DNA of 64,000 nucleotides from Rutidosis leptorrhynchoides (GCF_046630445.1 NC_092333.1:711197001-711261000); one strand, 5' to 3'. Positions 48,591 through 62,168 are shown, counted from the first letter of the stretch. Notes: generated by a model from the sequence alone, not told the origin. Translations and numbers: made by a program.

Positions 48591-48786
48591 CTATCACATA
48601 ATATCAAACGCGTTAAGAGATTAATTTATCACATAATATTCACATGTTAAAAATATATAGTTTCCAACAAAATTTGTTAAGCAATCATTTTTCAAGTAAA
48701 CACGGTTGAAGTCCAGACTCACTAATGCATCCTAACAAACTCGGTAAGACACACTAATGCAAAATTCTGGTTCTCTAAGACCAACG

Positions 48787-48799
48787 CTCGGATACCAAC
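48787..48799 (-). other. Primer-binding site of element G2
   Basis: The minus strand reads TTGGTATCCGAGCGTTGG directly after the 5' LTR, a near match to the initiator tRNA-Met complement. Confidence 0.85.
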
Positions 48800-51700
48800 T
48801 GAAATGTCCCGTTCTTATTGATTAAAAACGTTCCATATTAATTGATTTCGTTGCGAGGTTTTGACCTCTATATGAGACGTTTTTCAAAGACTGCATTCAT
48901 TTTTAAAACAAACCATAACCTTTATTTCATAAATAAAGGTTTAAAAAGCTTTACGTAGATTATCAGATAATGATAATCTAAAATATCCTGTTTACACACG
49001 ACCATTACATAATGGTTTACAATACAAATATGTTACATCGAAATCAGTTTCTTGAATGCAGTTTTTACACAATATCATACAAACATGGACTCCAAATCTT
49101 GTCCTTATTTTAGTATGCAATAGCGGAAGCTCTTAGTATTCACCGGAGAATAAACATGCTTTAAACGTCAACAAAAATGTTGGTGAGTTATAGGTTTAAC
49201 CTATATATATCAAATCGTAACAATAGACCACAAGATTTTATATTTCAATACACATCCCATACATAGAGATAAAAATCATTCATATGGTGAACACCTGGTA
49301 ACCGACATTAACAAGATGCATATTTAAGAATATCCCCATCATTCCGGGACACCCTTCAGATATGATATAAATTTCGAAGTACTAAAGCATCCGGTACTTT
49401 GGATGGGGTGTGTTAGGCCCAATAGATCTATCTTTAGGATTCGCGTCAATTAGGGTGTCTGTTCCCTAATTCTTAGATTACCAGACTTAATAAAAAGGGG
49501 CATATTCGATTTCAATAATTCAACCATAGAATGTAGTTTCATGTACTTGTGTCTATTTTGTAAATCATTTATAAAACCTGCATGTATTCTCATTCCAAAA
49601 ATATTAGATTTTAAAAGTGAGACTATAACTCACTTTCACATATTTTTACTTCGTCGGGAAGTAAGACTTGGCCACTGGTCGATTCCCAAACCTATAACAA
49701 TATATACATATATATCAAAGTATGTTCAAAATATATTTACAACACTTTTAATATATTTTGATGTTTTAAGTTTATTAAGTCAGCTGTCCTCGTTAGTAAC
49801 CTACAACTAGTTGTCCACAGTTAGATGTACAGAAATAAATCGATAAATATTATCTTGAATCAATCCACGACCCAGTGTATACGTATCTCAGTATTGATCA
49901 CAACTCAAACTATATATATTTTGGAATCAACCTCAACCCTGTATAGCTAACTCCAACATTCACATATAGAGTGTCTATGGTTGTTCCGAAATATATATAG
50001 ATGTGTCTACATGATAGGTCGAAACATTGTATACGTGTCTATGGTATCTCAAGATTACATAATATACAATACAAGTTGATTAAGTTATGGTTGAAATAGA
50101 TTTGTTACCAATTTTCACGTAGCTAAAATGAGAAAAATTATCCAATCTTGTTTTACCCATAACTTCTTCATTTTAAATCCGTTTTGAGTGAATCAAATTG
50201 CTATGGTTTCATATTGAACTCTATTTTATGAATCTAAACATAAAAAGTATAGGTTTATAGTCAGAAAAATAAGTTACAAGTCATTTTTGTAAAGGTAGTC
50301 ATTTCAGTCTAAAGAACGACGTCTAGATGACCATTTTAGAAAACATACTTCCACTTTGAGTTTAACCATAATTTTTGGATATAGTTTCATGTTCATAATA
50401 AAAATCATTTTCCCAGAATAACAACTTTTAAATCAAAGTTTATCATAGTTTTTAATTAACTAACCCAAAACAGCCCGCGGTGTTACTACGACGGCGTAAA
50501 TCCGGTTTTACGGTGTTTTTCGTGTTTCCAGGTTTTAAATCATTAAGTTAGCATATCATATAGATATAGAACATGTGTTTAGTTGATTTTAAAAGTCAAG
50601 TTAGAAGGATTAACTTTTATTTGCAAACAAGTTTAGAATTAACTAATCTATGTTCTAGTGATTACAAGTTTAAACCTTGGAATAAGATAGCTTTATATGT
50701 ATGAATCGAATGATGTTATGAACATCATTACTACCTCAAGTTCCTTGGATAAACCTACTGGAAATGAGAAAAATAGATCTAGCTTCAAAGGATCCTTGGA
50801 TGGCTTGAAAGTTCTTGAAGCAGAATCATGACCCGAAAACAATTTCAAGTAAGATTTCCACTCGAAATAAGATTGTTATAGTTATAGAAATTGAATTAAA
50901 GTTTGAATATGATTATTACCTTGTATTAGAAAGATAACCTACTATAAGTAACAAAGGTTTCTTGATCTTGGAGGATTACTTGGAATGGATTTAGAAAACT
51001 TGGAAGTAAACTTGCAATCTTGAAAGTATTCTTGATTTTATGAAACTAGAACTTTTGGAATTTATGAAGAACACTTAGAACTTGAAGATAGAACTTGAGA
51101 GAGATCAATTAGATGAATAAAATTGAAGAATTAAAGTGTTTGTGGGTGTTTTTGGTCATTGGTGTATGGATTAGATATAAAGGATATGTAATTTTATTTT
51201 CATGTAAATAAGTCATGAATGATTACTCATATTTTTGTAATTTTATGAGATATTTCATGCTAGTTGCCAAATGATGGTTCCCACATGTGTTAGGTGACTC
51301 ACATGTGCTGCTAAGAGCTGATCATTAGAGTGTATATACCAATAGTACATACATCTAAAAGCTGTGTATTGTACGAGTACGAATACGGGTGCATACCAGT
51401 AGAATTGTTGATGAAACTGAACGAGGATGTAATTGTAAGCATTTCTGTTAAGTAGAAGTATTTTGATAAGTGTCTTGAAGTCTTTCAAAAGTGTATGAAT
51501 ACATATTAAAACACTACATATATATACATTTTAACTGAGTCGTTAAGTCATCGTTAGTCGTTACATGTAAATGTTGTTTTGAAACCTTTAGGTTAACGAT
51601 CTTGTTGAATGTTGTTAACCCATTGTTTATTATAACAAATGAGATGTTAAATTGTTATATTATCATGATATTATGATATATATAATATATCTTAGTATGA

Positions 51701-52240
51701 TATATATACAGTTAAATGTCGTTACAACGATAATCGTTACATATATGTCTCGTTTCGAAATCATTAAGTTAGTAGTCTTATTTTTACATATGTATTTCAT
51801 TGTTAATACACTTAATAATATATTTACTTATCATTTAACATAATTAACCAAGTGTATCAATATCTTAATATGATTCATATGTACCTAGTAAGACGTTGTT
51901 ATAACGATAATCGTTATATATATCGTTTTCGAGTTTCTTAAATTAATAGTCTCATTTTTATGTATATAACTCATTGTTAAAATACCTAATGAGATACATA
52001 CTTATAATAAAATCATGTTAACTATATATATAACCATATATATGTCATCGTATAGTTGTTACAAGTTTTAACGTCCGTGAATCACCGATCAACTTGGGTG
52101 GTCAATTGTCTATATGAAACCTATTTCAATTAATCAAGTCTTAATAATTTTGATTGCTTAACATGTTGGAAACACTTAATCATGTAAATAACAATTTCAT
52201 TTAATATATATATAAACATGGAAAAGTTCGGGTCACTACA
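48800..52240 (-). repeat. 5' LTR of element G2 (3,441 bp)
   Basis: Same ends as the 3' LTR. The 40-bp length difference is one extra segment near 48908-48947, rich in TTTATTTCATAAATAAAGG, which is itself a palindrome. Confidence 0.95.
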
Positions 52241-52388
52241 AGTATGAGGTGTCAAAGACATACATGAGGGAGCTGTTTTGGTGCTACAAAATTGTTATAT
52301 CTTTTGCCCTGGTGTTAAGGTTAAAATCCTTAACATTACACGCAATGCGTTAATAAAGGTGTTCTTTAAAGATGGTGGATCTACGTAG

Positions 52389-52613
52389 AGAATTGTGTTT
52401 ATTGTTTTCTTTTGATGCGGGCGTTGTTGTTTAAAATAAACTATTGTTATTGTTGTTTTAAATAATCTATTGTTATTTATTGTTATTGTTCTTTAAAATA
52501 AAGTATTGTTATTTTTGTTTAAAAATGATAGTAAATGTAAATCACAAACGCAAGATATATTTAAACAAGTCTAAAAAATAAACATTACAACGAATATAAA
52601 TAAAGACAAGTAA
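52389..52613. other. Spacer after the HROB-like gene
   Basis: AT-rich, with several direct repeats of TATTGTTATTGTT and GTTTAAAATAA. Probably the 3' flank of the HROB-like gene and of the converging ORF at 52614. No gene seen. Confidence 0.4.
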
Positions 52614-53069
52614 TCAAAAATCACGACGTCCGCCACGTATATATCGTAGGTGATGACCAGTTCCACACCTTGTTGGTACAGATTGCCTTAGACTCCTCTG
52701 CGGTACTTGTTCCCGGTTTTCATCATCACCTACTGTTAAATCCTCGACAGTCTCATCCTCAAGTTGGTAATCAGATACACTCACGTCAAGAGGGCTTCGA
52801 GAGGACGGGCCACCTGCATATGTTTGTTGGGGGGTCCGAGAGGAAGATCTATGATGTGTTTCTTGAGGGGTCCGAGAGGATGATCCATGATGTGTGTTCA
52901 ACGGGGTCTTGTATATGTTTCGAGGGGTATTGAAGAATGACTGATGGATATTGTAGACGTTTTGATGGGTATTGTAGGTGTTTCGAGGGGTACTGTATGT
53001 GTCATGAGGGTTATGATATGTTTGGCGAGGATCCTGATAATGCGTCTGATCACCGTAATCATTAGCCGG
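52614..53069 (-). pseudogene. Truncated unknown ORF, C-terminal part
   Basis: Left-facing open frame cut on its 5' side by a chromovirus LTR at 53070; the apparent start (MARNFRVIT) is LTR sequence, and the native part begins PANDYGDQTHYQDP. The visible 152 or so residues are low complexity: repeats of TPRNTYNTHQN and SSSRTPQETHH, then an acidic stretch YQLEDETVEDLTVGDDEN, then RCGTGHHLRYIRGGRRDF and stop. A C-terminal tail with CGTGHH and basic residues is seen in plant mobile domain and other domesticated-transposase proteins, but the resemblance is weak, and I do not assign a function. Confidence 0.5.
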
Positions 53070-53233
53070 TGTGATGACCCGGAAATTTCTGGCCAAATTT
53101 AAACTTAATCTTTAACGTTTCCGACACGATAAGTAAAGTTTGTAAAACTGAATCTCAATATTTTTGAACTACTTTCATATGTTCAATTACCCTTCGATTG
53201 TTCTCAACGATTCGCGAACAATTATATGTAAAT

Positions 53234-53311
<78 letters not shown>

Positions 53312-54230
53312 TATAACTTGAAAACGTAACAAAGTGTTAAGTAAATGATACTGTGCATTAAACTTATTGGTTTAATTATCTGATTGATATATTTAACTAC
53401 AGAATTAAAAGAGAATGCCAAACGATTGAATTAAAAGATATTTATCAGGTCTCTTAATGATTATGATATTATTACGGGTCTCTATTGTGAGGTCCACGAT
53501 GATTTGGGAAATCGTTCATTTTTAACGATATTCGAAAAAAATGGTAAAGTGTTTAAATAACGTAATTTGGACACATACAATAATAAGGAATATTAACTGT
53601 TGGAATTAGATATATGAATAACTTGAGATATGTATTTTAAAACGTGTTTATTAATATTAAAAATATATATTTAACAATACGATAAAATATAATATTAACT
53701 TGGTCATAAAACGAATTGTTATTATATATATATTAACAAATAGCGAGACAATGATTTATAGAAGTAAATGACCAAAACACTCAAAATGTATAAGTTGTAT
53801 TTCGAGTGGTATAGTTATGGATAATTTAAGTCTATATTTTGACAAAGGTACGAGTCACGAAATGAAAAATGCAAGTTTTCTCAGCGTACGAAAGAACGAT
53901 CGAAAAACCGGAACCGGGACATAAGTCGAATGACGACGTACGACTTATCAGAACAAAAATTACAAGTCAACTATGCACGTGAATTTAATATAATATATAA
54001 TTAATTATATAAATTATACATATTATATATTAATATAAAAATATGTCGACAAGCTTTAGGACAAAAACAATGTGAGCTGGATTTAGAGGCCATGCGATTG
54101 CATGGCTGTAGGCCTGTGAACCCATGCGATCGCATGGGAAGGCTGGACATGAGACATCTATAAATTCCAGTCGATTTCTATTCGTTTACACACACATATA
54201 CAACACTGATCTCTCTATTATTTATATTTA

Positions 54231-54281
<51 letters not shown>

Positions 54282-54682
54282 GATTAATATTATTATTATT
54301 AATCTTATTATTATTATTAGCAATATTATACATAAAATATTACGACGAGGTTATAAGCGTGTTACTTTCAAAATGGGTTTTCAAGCGGGATAGAGCTAAG
54401 GAAATTATGGGTTATAGCTATGGAGGTTATGGGTAATGTTCGAGGATAATATTAGCAAGTCAAAACTAGTGTTTATCATCTCAGTAGCGTCTACGTACTT
54501 TCCTGCAATATTGAATCACAATATTGATACGTGAGCATTCATATCTTATCTTTTATATATTAATAAGTGTATCCATGTCTAGTGCTCGAGTATATGTATT
54601 TATGCATGCTTGTATGCTAAATTTCGTCGTTAAACAGTTTATGATGAATCACGAATTTAATACATATATTACTGGTAAAAGG
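53070..54682 (+). repeat. Chromovirus LTR, first 1.6 kb, same family as the solo LTR at 26135-28931
   Basis: Starts TGTGATGACCCGGAAATTTC after GCCGG (53065-53069, possible target duplication). It shares long stretches with the solo LTR: ATGGGTTATAGCTATGGAGG near 54407 and CACAATATTGATACGTGAG near 54518. It also has an ATT microsatellite. It is cut at 54682 by element G3; the rest should follow beyond the right edge of the window. Palindromes CCCATGCGATCGCATGGG and GCCATGCGATTGCATGGC lie at about 54089-54140. Confidence 0.85.
53229..53311. repeat. (AT)n microsatellite
   Basis: About 80 bp of uninterrupted AT dinucleotides in the LTR beginning at 53070. Confidence 0.95.
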
Positions 54683-57600
54683 TGTGACGCCCCGTACTAT
54701 ATCAACATGTACGGACCATCAACAACATGATCATTACAAGGTCAAACACTATATGCGTTTTCAAAACAAGCTTGCATTCATGGTAAAAGGTGACGTCATA
54801 ACCAACGTCAAATGTTTTACATCAAAAGTATGCTTCAATGAACAGAAGCCATTAATAATAGTACGTGACCCTTAGGTCGTTACAAATCATAGTTTCAAAT
54901 GTAATTAAGTTTGAATGCAAGACAAAGTAGTTCATGCGGTGACAACTCTAAAGCAGCTGGTATCTACAGCAAGACTAGTACACAGCGGAAGCAACCTTAA
55001 GCACCTGAGAAAAACATGCTTAAAAACGTCAACACAAAGGTTGGTGAGCTATAGTTTAAGTATAACAGTATGTAAGGTAGGCCACCAGATTTCAGTGCTA
55101 CAAAGAGCGTTTCAAAACAGTATGATAAAGTATATGTTTAACCGTGGGCACTTGGTAACTAACTTAACGTTTATACCCCCTGAAAGTACACTTGGCAAGT
55201 GCGTATGTATATGAAGTATTAAACACTCGTTAAATGCTAGCGCGACTAGCCCGAGTGGGGATGTCAAACCCTATGGATCCATATCTAAGATTCGCGTTCA
55301 CCGGTTCAAAAACCAATGACTAAACGTTACCGAGCTAAAGGGAATGTTTATGCCGTTGTATAACCCACACATATATATAGTTAAGTACTCATGCCTAATA
55401 TGTAAAACGTAAAATGCACATGTATTCTCAGTTCCCAAAATAGTTAAAGTAAAAAGGGATGCTATAACTCACAATGATAAAGTAGCGGTAAAGTCGAGTC
55501 GGGAAATAAGCAAGTACGTAGGTCCGGAAAGTCCTCAACCTAAGTCAAATAATACTAAGTCAGTAAATCGTCTAAATAGGTTTAAATTTATGTAAATTAG
55601 GTCTTAAGGGTCATCATCATTCATCATTAAACAAAAGGTGTAAAGTAAGTTTCGTTCAAGTATAGAGTTTAAAACAAAGGCTGAGTTCGATCAGTCACCA
55701 CGGCCTCTATACCTACTGAAATAAGGTGAGACCAGTGGCCATGGCTCCGTATATGAGTCCTCTAATTGTGGCAAAAATTCCAGAAGTAAACTCGTCTTCG
55801 TTTGACCGTGGCGACGGTCTAAGTGCGAGTAGGTCAGAATTTTCAGCACAACGTTAAAAGGACATAGTGATGATCGGAGGGCCATAAATCCTAAACCGTA
55901 ACTCGGATTAGGACGAGTCCTAAATGAAAAGTTATCTAATCGAACAGAGATATCTGAAAATCATCTTTATAGTAGCCCAAGTCATACGGGTCAGACACAG
56001 AAACAGTAAAATAGTAGGTTCTGGTGGTTCTTGGTACTCGATGCTTATCACGGTTCTCATCCTTGATGCATATAGCTTCAAGTGTACAACTCGTTGATGT
56101 GTTTGCATCATCTTGACCAAGGTTTCACCATCATAACACTTGTATAAGTCCAAGATATGTAGAACAACTCATTTAAGTGTTGCAAGTGTTTTGATGAACC
56201 AAAGTTACATCAAAGTCTTAGATCCGACACATACATGAAGTATAAAAGTAATATTAACCAAGTTTTGACTATTATGACACAAGTGTAAGTCTAAGACATA
56301 TTGCACAACTCATTTAAGAGTTGTATGAAGTTTTATGAACCAAAGTTACATCAAAATCTTAGATCTAACACATACATGAACTTTAAAACTAATAATAAGT
56401 TACAAACTTGAAAGTAAACTTATGAAATCAAGATCTTAAGTTGTAGAACATAGTTCTTAGTTAGATCTTGAAGATCCTAGACCCAAAAGTCTAGACCTAA
56501 CATAAGTGTACAAAGTCATAGTTAAAGAAAGCTTACTTACATGTTCTTGAACTTTCAAAGTTAACTTTAGTTCAAGAAAGTATGAGATCAAGACTAATTT
56601 GTAATACTTGACCATTTAAACTAACAAACATGAAATTAAAGTGCATAATACAAAGAAATAAACTAAATAAACAAGTAATAAGTTCATGGGTTTCATACTT
56701 TTAAAGATTCAAGCCTAAGTCTTGATCTTTAGAAAGTAAACTTTAAGTTTACTTCATGAACACAAGTATGATAATAACTCATGAACTTACAATCTCTTAA
56801 AACAATAAATGTAGAACATAACTAGTAAGTTAAGTTCTTGTGTGTTCTTGTAAATACAAGATATTATGAAGAATTAACTAGGTAGTTTGATTCTTGTAAC
56901 AAGTAAATAACAACTAACAAGACAAGTAACTAACAACATCCAAGAACAAGTAACAAACAACAACAAAGAATGATGATTTAAGGGGTGTTAGGCTACGGTT
57001 TTAGTGAAGAAAAAGGAAGAGAAATTAAGCCTTGTTACTTACAAGAATGGAGAGAAAAAAAAGGAGAGAAAATGGAAGTAGCAAGTAAGTGTGTGTGAAG
57101 TGAAATGAGCTTAGTGAAAGAATTAACAAGTAAAATGAAAAGAACTCTCCCATATACAACCCCAAGGTGACGGTTTGCATCCAAGAGGGGAGGAGGAGAA
57201 AGTCCACAAGTTTAATGCATGTAAAAGTCTAAAAAGATGGATATTATAGGTGTTTTTATGGAAAGAACAAGTAACTAGATTCTCTTTGAATTTAATCCAT
57301 CTAGTTGTAACTTAAATGATACTTACACATTAAGATGGGCTAATTAAGTCCATTAAAGTGAGTAGGGTGGGCTCTTTAAGTCCATTAACACTAATTCAAG
57401 CCCAAGTTCAAGTAATTAACAAGTAAGTCCAATAAAGCCCAAGTAATTAACTAGTAACCATAGTTAATTAAAATGATTAATAAAACTTAATCATGAATGT
57501 AAATAATATCTTAAAATATTATTCGTGTAGTGTACGTATGTCACAAGGATGTTTCGGGCATTCAAAAGTCATGTATGATCAATCATGGTAACGAGTAAAT

Positions 57601-57684
57601 GTAATAAAATACATTCGTTAAATCACAAGTATTAATAATAATAATTATTAATAAATAAACGCTGGAAAATTCAGGGTCGTTACA
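54683..57684 (-). repeat. 3' LTR of element G3 (3,002 bp)
   Basis: On the plus strand it begins TGTGACGCCCCGTACTATAT and ends CAGGGTCGTTACA; the same start recurs at 63670. It contains a tandem-like series of paragraph-length repeats at 56160-56800 in which CATACATGAA, AACCAAAGTTACATCAAA and ACTTTAAAGTT-type phrases recur. The polypurine-like AACAGGTGGGTAA precedes it on the minus strand. Confidence 0.95.
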
Positions 57685-57770
57685 TTACCCACCTGTTAAC
57701 GAAAATTTCGTCCCGAAATTTTAAGCTGAGGTAGATGGAGGAGTTGGGAAAAGGTGAGGATACTTCTGCA

Positions 57771-60700
57771 TCATTTGATCCTCTCGCTCCCAGGTAACTC
57801 AGGTCCTCGTTTGGAATTCCATCGTACTCGGACGATCGTAATCTTGTTGCATTTCAAAGTCTTGACCTCACGGTCCATAATCTCAACTGGTTCTTCCACA
57901 AAGTGGAGTTTGTCGTCAATCGTAAGTTCATCAAGTGGTATGATAAGTTCAGGTGCAGCAAGACACTTCTTCAAGTTTGGCACGTGGAAGGTAGGATGAA
58001 CTGAGCTCAATTGAGCTGGAAGATCCAAACGGTAAGCAACGGGTCCAACACGTTCCAAGATTTCAAAAGGGCCAATGTATCGTGGGTTCAACTTTCCACA
58101 TTTTCCAAAACGAATCACACCTTTCCAAGGTGCAACCTTCAACATTACACGGTCATCGACGTTGAATTCAAAGTCTTTACGTTTAAGATCGGCATAACTC
58201 TTTTGACGGTCACGAGCAGTCTTAAGTCTAGCTTGAATATGAGCAATCTTCTCCGTTGTTTCATAGACTACCTCGGGTCCGGTGATTTGCTTTTCGCCTA
58301 CTTCGGCCCAAAAAATAGGAGATCGGCACTTGCAGCCATACAATGCTTCAAAAGGTGCGGCATTAATGCTCGAGTGATAACTGTTGTTGTACGAGAATTC
58401 GGCTAGCGGCAAATGCCTTTCCTAGGTCTTTCCGAAATCAAGGCAACATGCACACAACATGTCCTCCAAAGTCTGAATGGTTCGTTCACTTTGCCCGTCG
58501 GTCTGTGGGTGATATGCTGTACTCATGTCGAGACGAGTTCCCATGGCTTCTTGCAAAGAACGCCAAAATCTGGAAGCAAAATGGGGATTGCGATCTGAGA
58601 TGATTGATAAAGGTACACCATGACGAGATACAACCTCTTTGATGTATAGTTGAGCAAGTCTCTCCATCGTATCTGTTTCCTTCATTGCTAAGAAGTGTGC
58701 AGATTTAGTAAGGCAGTCAACAATAACCCAAATGGTATCGTATCTGCCCACCGTCTTCGGCAGCTTAGTAATGAAATCCATTGTGATCCTTTCCCACTTC
58801 CATTGTGGAATTTCCGGTTGTTGAAGTAATCCAGAGGGTCTTTGATGTTCGGCCTTAACTTTCGAACAAGTCAAACACTTACCAACATAAGTCGCAACGT
58901 CCTTCTTAAGATTCGGCCACCAATACTGTTCCTTAAGATCGTGGTACATTTTGCCCGCTCCGGGGTGAATCGAATATCTTGATTTGTGTGCTTCATCAAG
59001 TATAAGGTTCCGTAGATCTCCATAAAGAGGTATTCAAATCCTTCCGCCATAACATCGGAGTCCAGACTCCCTAACCTCGAATCGAGAGACAAGAATGTTC
59101 AAATGTTCATGAGATATATTTTCCTCCTTGAGAGCCTCATCCTGGGCTACTCTGATATGGCTGTTGAGGTTCGAATGAATGGTGATGTTTAGAGCCCTAA
59201 CACGAAGAGGTGCCATCCTCTCCTTTCGGCTTAAAGCGTCAGCTACAACATTGGTCTTGCCAAGGTGATAACGGAGTTCACAATCATAGTCGTTGAGCGT
59301 CTCGATCCATCGACGCTGTCTCATATTCAGTTGCTTCTGATCGAATATATGTTGGAGACTTTTGTGATCGGTGAAGATAGTGCTCTTAGTTCCATACAAA
59401 TAGTGTCTCCATAATTTAAGCGCAAAGACAACGGCTCCAAGTTCAAGATCGTGAGTAGTGTAGTTCCGCTCATGAATCTTCAGTTGGCGAGAAGCATATG
59501 CAATAACCTTTGATCTTTGCATCAGTACACAACCAAAACCACTTTTCGAAGCATCGCAATAAACAACAAAATCGTCACTGCCTTCAGGAAGAGATAAGAT
59601 AGGTGCATTGGTCAACTTTTTCTTCAAAGTTTGGAATGCTGATTCGTGTACGGGTTCCCAAATGAACTTCTTCCCTTTGTAAGTCAATGCGGTCAAAGGA
59701 CGCGCAATTAGAGAGAATCCTTCAATAAACCTTCGGTAGTAACCGGTGAGACCTAGGAATTGGCGAATATGCGTCGGAGTAGTGGGGGTCTCCCACTTGC
59801 TGATAGCTTCAATCTTGGCGGGATCAACTTTGATACCCTGGTCGCTCACAACATGACCCAGAAATTGGACTTCCTTCAACTAAAATTCACACTTGAAGAA
59901 TTTGGCGTAAAGTTGCTCTTATCTCAAGAGTTCAAGTACTAGTCGGAGGTGTTGCTCATGCTCTTCTTCACATTTGGAGTAGATGAGGATATCATCTATG
60001 AAGACGATAACGAACTTATCCAAGTATGGCTTGCAGACACGATTCATGAGATCCATGAACACGGCAGGTGCGTTGGTTAATCCGAATGGCATCACGAGAA
60101 ACTCATAATGACCATAACGAGTTCTGAATGCAGTCTTCACCACATCGCTTTCCTTCACCCTCAACTGGTGATAACCGGATCGTAAATCAATCTTAGAGTA
60201 AACGCTCGATCCTTGTAGTTGATCAAAAAGATCGTCAATTCGGGGAAGAGGATACCGATTCTTGATCGTCAATTTGTTGAGTTCACGGTAGTCGATACAC
60301 ATACGGAAGGATCCATCCTTCTTCTTCACAAACATAACAGGTGCGCCCCAAGGCGAGAAACTTGGTTGGATAAATCCACTGTCTAACAGCTCTTGTAGTT
60401 GACTCTGTAATTCTTGTATCTCGGAAGGTGCGAGTCTATAAGGTGCGCGAGCTATAGGTGCAGCTCCTGGCACTAAGTCAATCTGAAACTCTACTGCTCT
60501 CGGCGGCGGTAATCCAGGCAATTCTTCGGGAAAGACATCGGAGAATTCGTTCATAATTCGAACGTCGTTCACACTCTTCACCTCGGTTTCTACCGTTTTC
60601 ACATGCGCTAGCACGGCAAGACGTCCCTTCTTCATAATCTTTTGCGCTTTCACGCAACTAATGAGGTTCAGCTTCGAGGTACATCTCTCTCCATAGATGA

Positions 60701-62168
60701 TCAGTGGCTCACCGTCTCCTTGTGGTATACGAAGAGCTTTATCTCCACAGATAATATCGGCCCTTATTTTCGTCAGCCAATCCATACCAACGATCACGTC
60801 AAAACTTCCCAATTTGATAGGTATTAAGTCAATTTTGAATTCCGCACCAGCTATGTTGATAATAGCTCCTCGACTAACATGGTCAACTTTCTCAAGTTTT
60901 CCATTGGCGACCTCGACAAGCATACACTCTTTTAAAGGGACTAACGACCAATTAATCTTATCGCAAAAGTGTCTACATACATAACTTCTATCGGCACCAG
61001 TATCAAATAAGACAGAAGCTAATAGATTGTTGATAGTGAATATACCTGTCACCAAGTCGGGATTCTCGCGTGCATCCCTTGCATTAACATTAAAAGCTCT
61101 ACCACGGGGTGGTCCGCCGTCTTTTCGCTTGTTTGGACACGCATTTCTGAAATGGCCCGTCTGTCTGCATTCGTAGCACTTTTTCGGTCCATTGGGGTTC
61201 GCCTTCACATTCAAAGTGGTGACCTTGCAGTCCTTCCCGATATGCCCAGTCCGTTGGCACTTTTCACAAACAACGTTACAATACCCAGTATGGTGCTTAT
61301 AGCACCTCTTGCATTGTGGTAAGGTTCCCTTGTAGTTCGGGTTTGAGTTGGTGTTCGGATTGGGGTTTCCACCGTTGTTGTTTCCTCTGAAACCCTCATG
61401 TCGTTTCGCCTGGTTTTGCTCATAGGTCCTTCCCCTGTTGTTATCCCATTTGCGCTTCTCGCTACTACCCGCTTCAGACTTAGTTTTCTCCGGTTCATCA
61501 ATGATGATTTGATTCATTAAAGTATGCGCCATGCGCATCGCTTCCGGGACATTTGGTGGCTTGAACGAGGTGACGTTTCCCTTAATGCTCTTAGGAAGTC
61601 CCCAGAAGTACCTTTCCATTCGTTTAAACTCCGATGTAACCATTGTCGGACACATCAAGGCTAATTCCAAAAATCTCCTATTGTAACCATCAAGGTCGTT
61701 CCCAACGGCCTTTAACTGCATGAATTCCATCTCCATCTTTTAGATCTCGGTCCTAGGGCAATATTCCTCAATCAGGGCCCCTTTGAATTCCTTCCATGGG
61801 GTAGCAAATGCCTCATCGATACCTTTTGCTTGAGCCAACGTGTTCCACCACGTTAGTGCGCCATCAGACAGCGTGCATGAAGCAAACTTGGTTTTATTCT
61901 CCTCTGAACAGTTGCTGACTCGGAACACAGATTTAAGTTTTTCAAACCATCTAGTAAGACCAACCAGCCCCTCCGTTCCACAAAAGCTATGAGGTTTGCA
62001 GCTCTGAAATTCTTTGTACGTGCACCCATTACGAATGGGTTGAATAACCGGTGGCGGTGGCGGTAAAGCTTGGGGTTACATTTTCGCAATGGCTGCGGCT
62101 ACCCTTTTGGCAATCATCTCCTCGATTTGGGCTGCGGTAGGGGTTGATGTTGATCGTTCGTTGGCCAT
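57771..62168 (-). pseudogene. gag-pol region of element G3
   Basis: From right to left: gag from about 62168 (MANERSTSTPTAAQIEEMIA) with SDGALTWWNTLAQAKGIDEA near 61860; two zinc knuckles, [14 protein letters not shown] and [14 protein letters not shown], at about 61120-61270; protease with [20 protein letters not shown] near 61000; reverse transcriptase with [20 protein letters not shown] near 60320 and [10 protein letters not shown] near 59990; RNase H with [20 protein letters not shown] near 59540; integrase zinc region and core with [20 protein letters not shown] near 58500; and the C-terminal region [20 protein letters not shown] near 58110. This is the order of a Tekay-like chromovirus. 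Several breaks. Confidence 0.93.

Larger units (their letters stand above)
40858..52240 (-). mobile_element. Ty3/gypsy chromovirus with both LTRs (element G2), inside the HROB-like gene
   Basis: Left-facing element of 11,383 bp with LTRs at 40858-44258 and 48800-52240 and a perfect 5-bp duplication AGTAT (40853-40857 and 52241-52245). Parts seen: initiator-Met primer site, a long 5' internal region with passenger frames, gag, RNase H, integrase with C-terminal region, and a polypurine-side AT-rich end. Reverse transcriptase and protease motifs are not seen, so this copy is broken and would depend on others. By eye the LTRs differ at about 50 of 3,400 positions, about 1.5%, or around 0.6 million years at 1.3e-8 per site per year. 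Confidence 0.95.
40087..52388 (+). pseudogene. HROB-like OB-fold protein gene (DUF4539 type), split by an LTR element
   Basis: Related to the homologous-recombination OB-fold protein HROB (human C17orf53/MCM8IP), which loads the MCM8-MCM9 helicase at recombination and crosslink-repair sites. Exon 1 starts MANFENDGWEYLLDIDDSDL and reaches the family signature YRIPGPAGIFQ near 40320. A frame change follows at about 40360-40390, then DDSFTLDPWLRAMEFAYP. The OB-fold continues GRSDIASILKQRRFLPANQV and VKTCEKNRVGDMSIMLK. An intron with clear GT/AG ends (about 40700-40791) leads to DTTGTIRGTFHSKIIDGVHG. There the 11.4-kb chromovirus interrupts the exon. After it come GVKDIHEGAVLVLQNCYIFC and KILNITRNALIKVFFKDGGS with a stop at 52386-52388, in a frame that needs a 1- or 2-nt correction at the join. 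With two frame problems and the insertion, it is a pseudogene. Similar truncated paralogues appear to be numerous in Asteraceae. Confidence 0.8.

Noticed and set aside
54124-54393. Ile-rich ORF
   Set aside because: Produced by the ATT microsatellite in the LTR.
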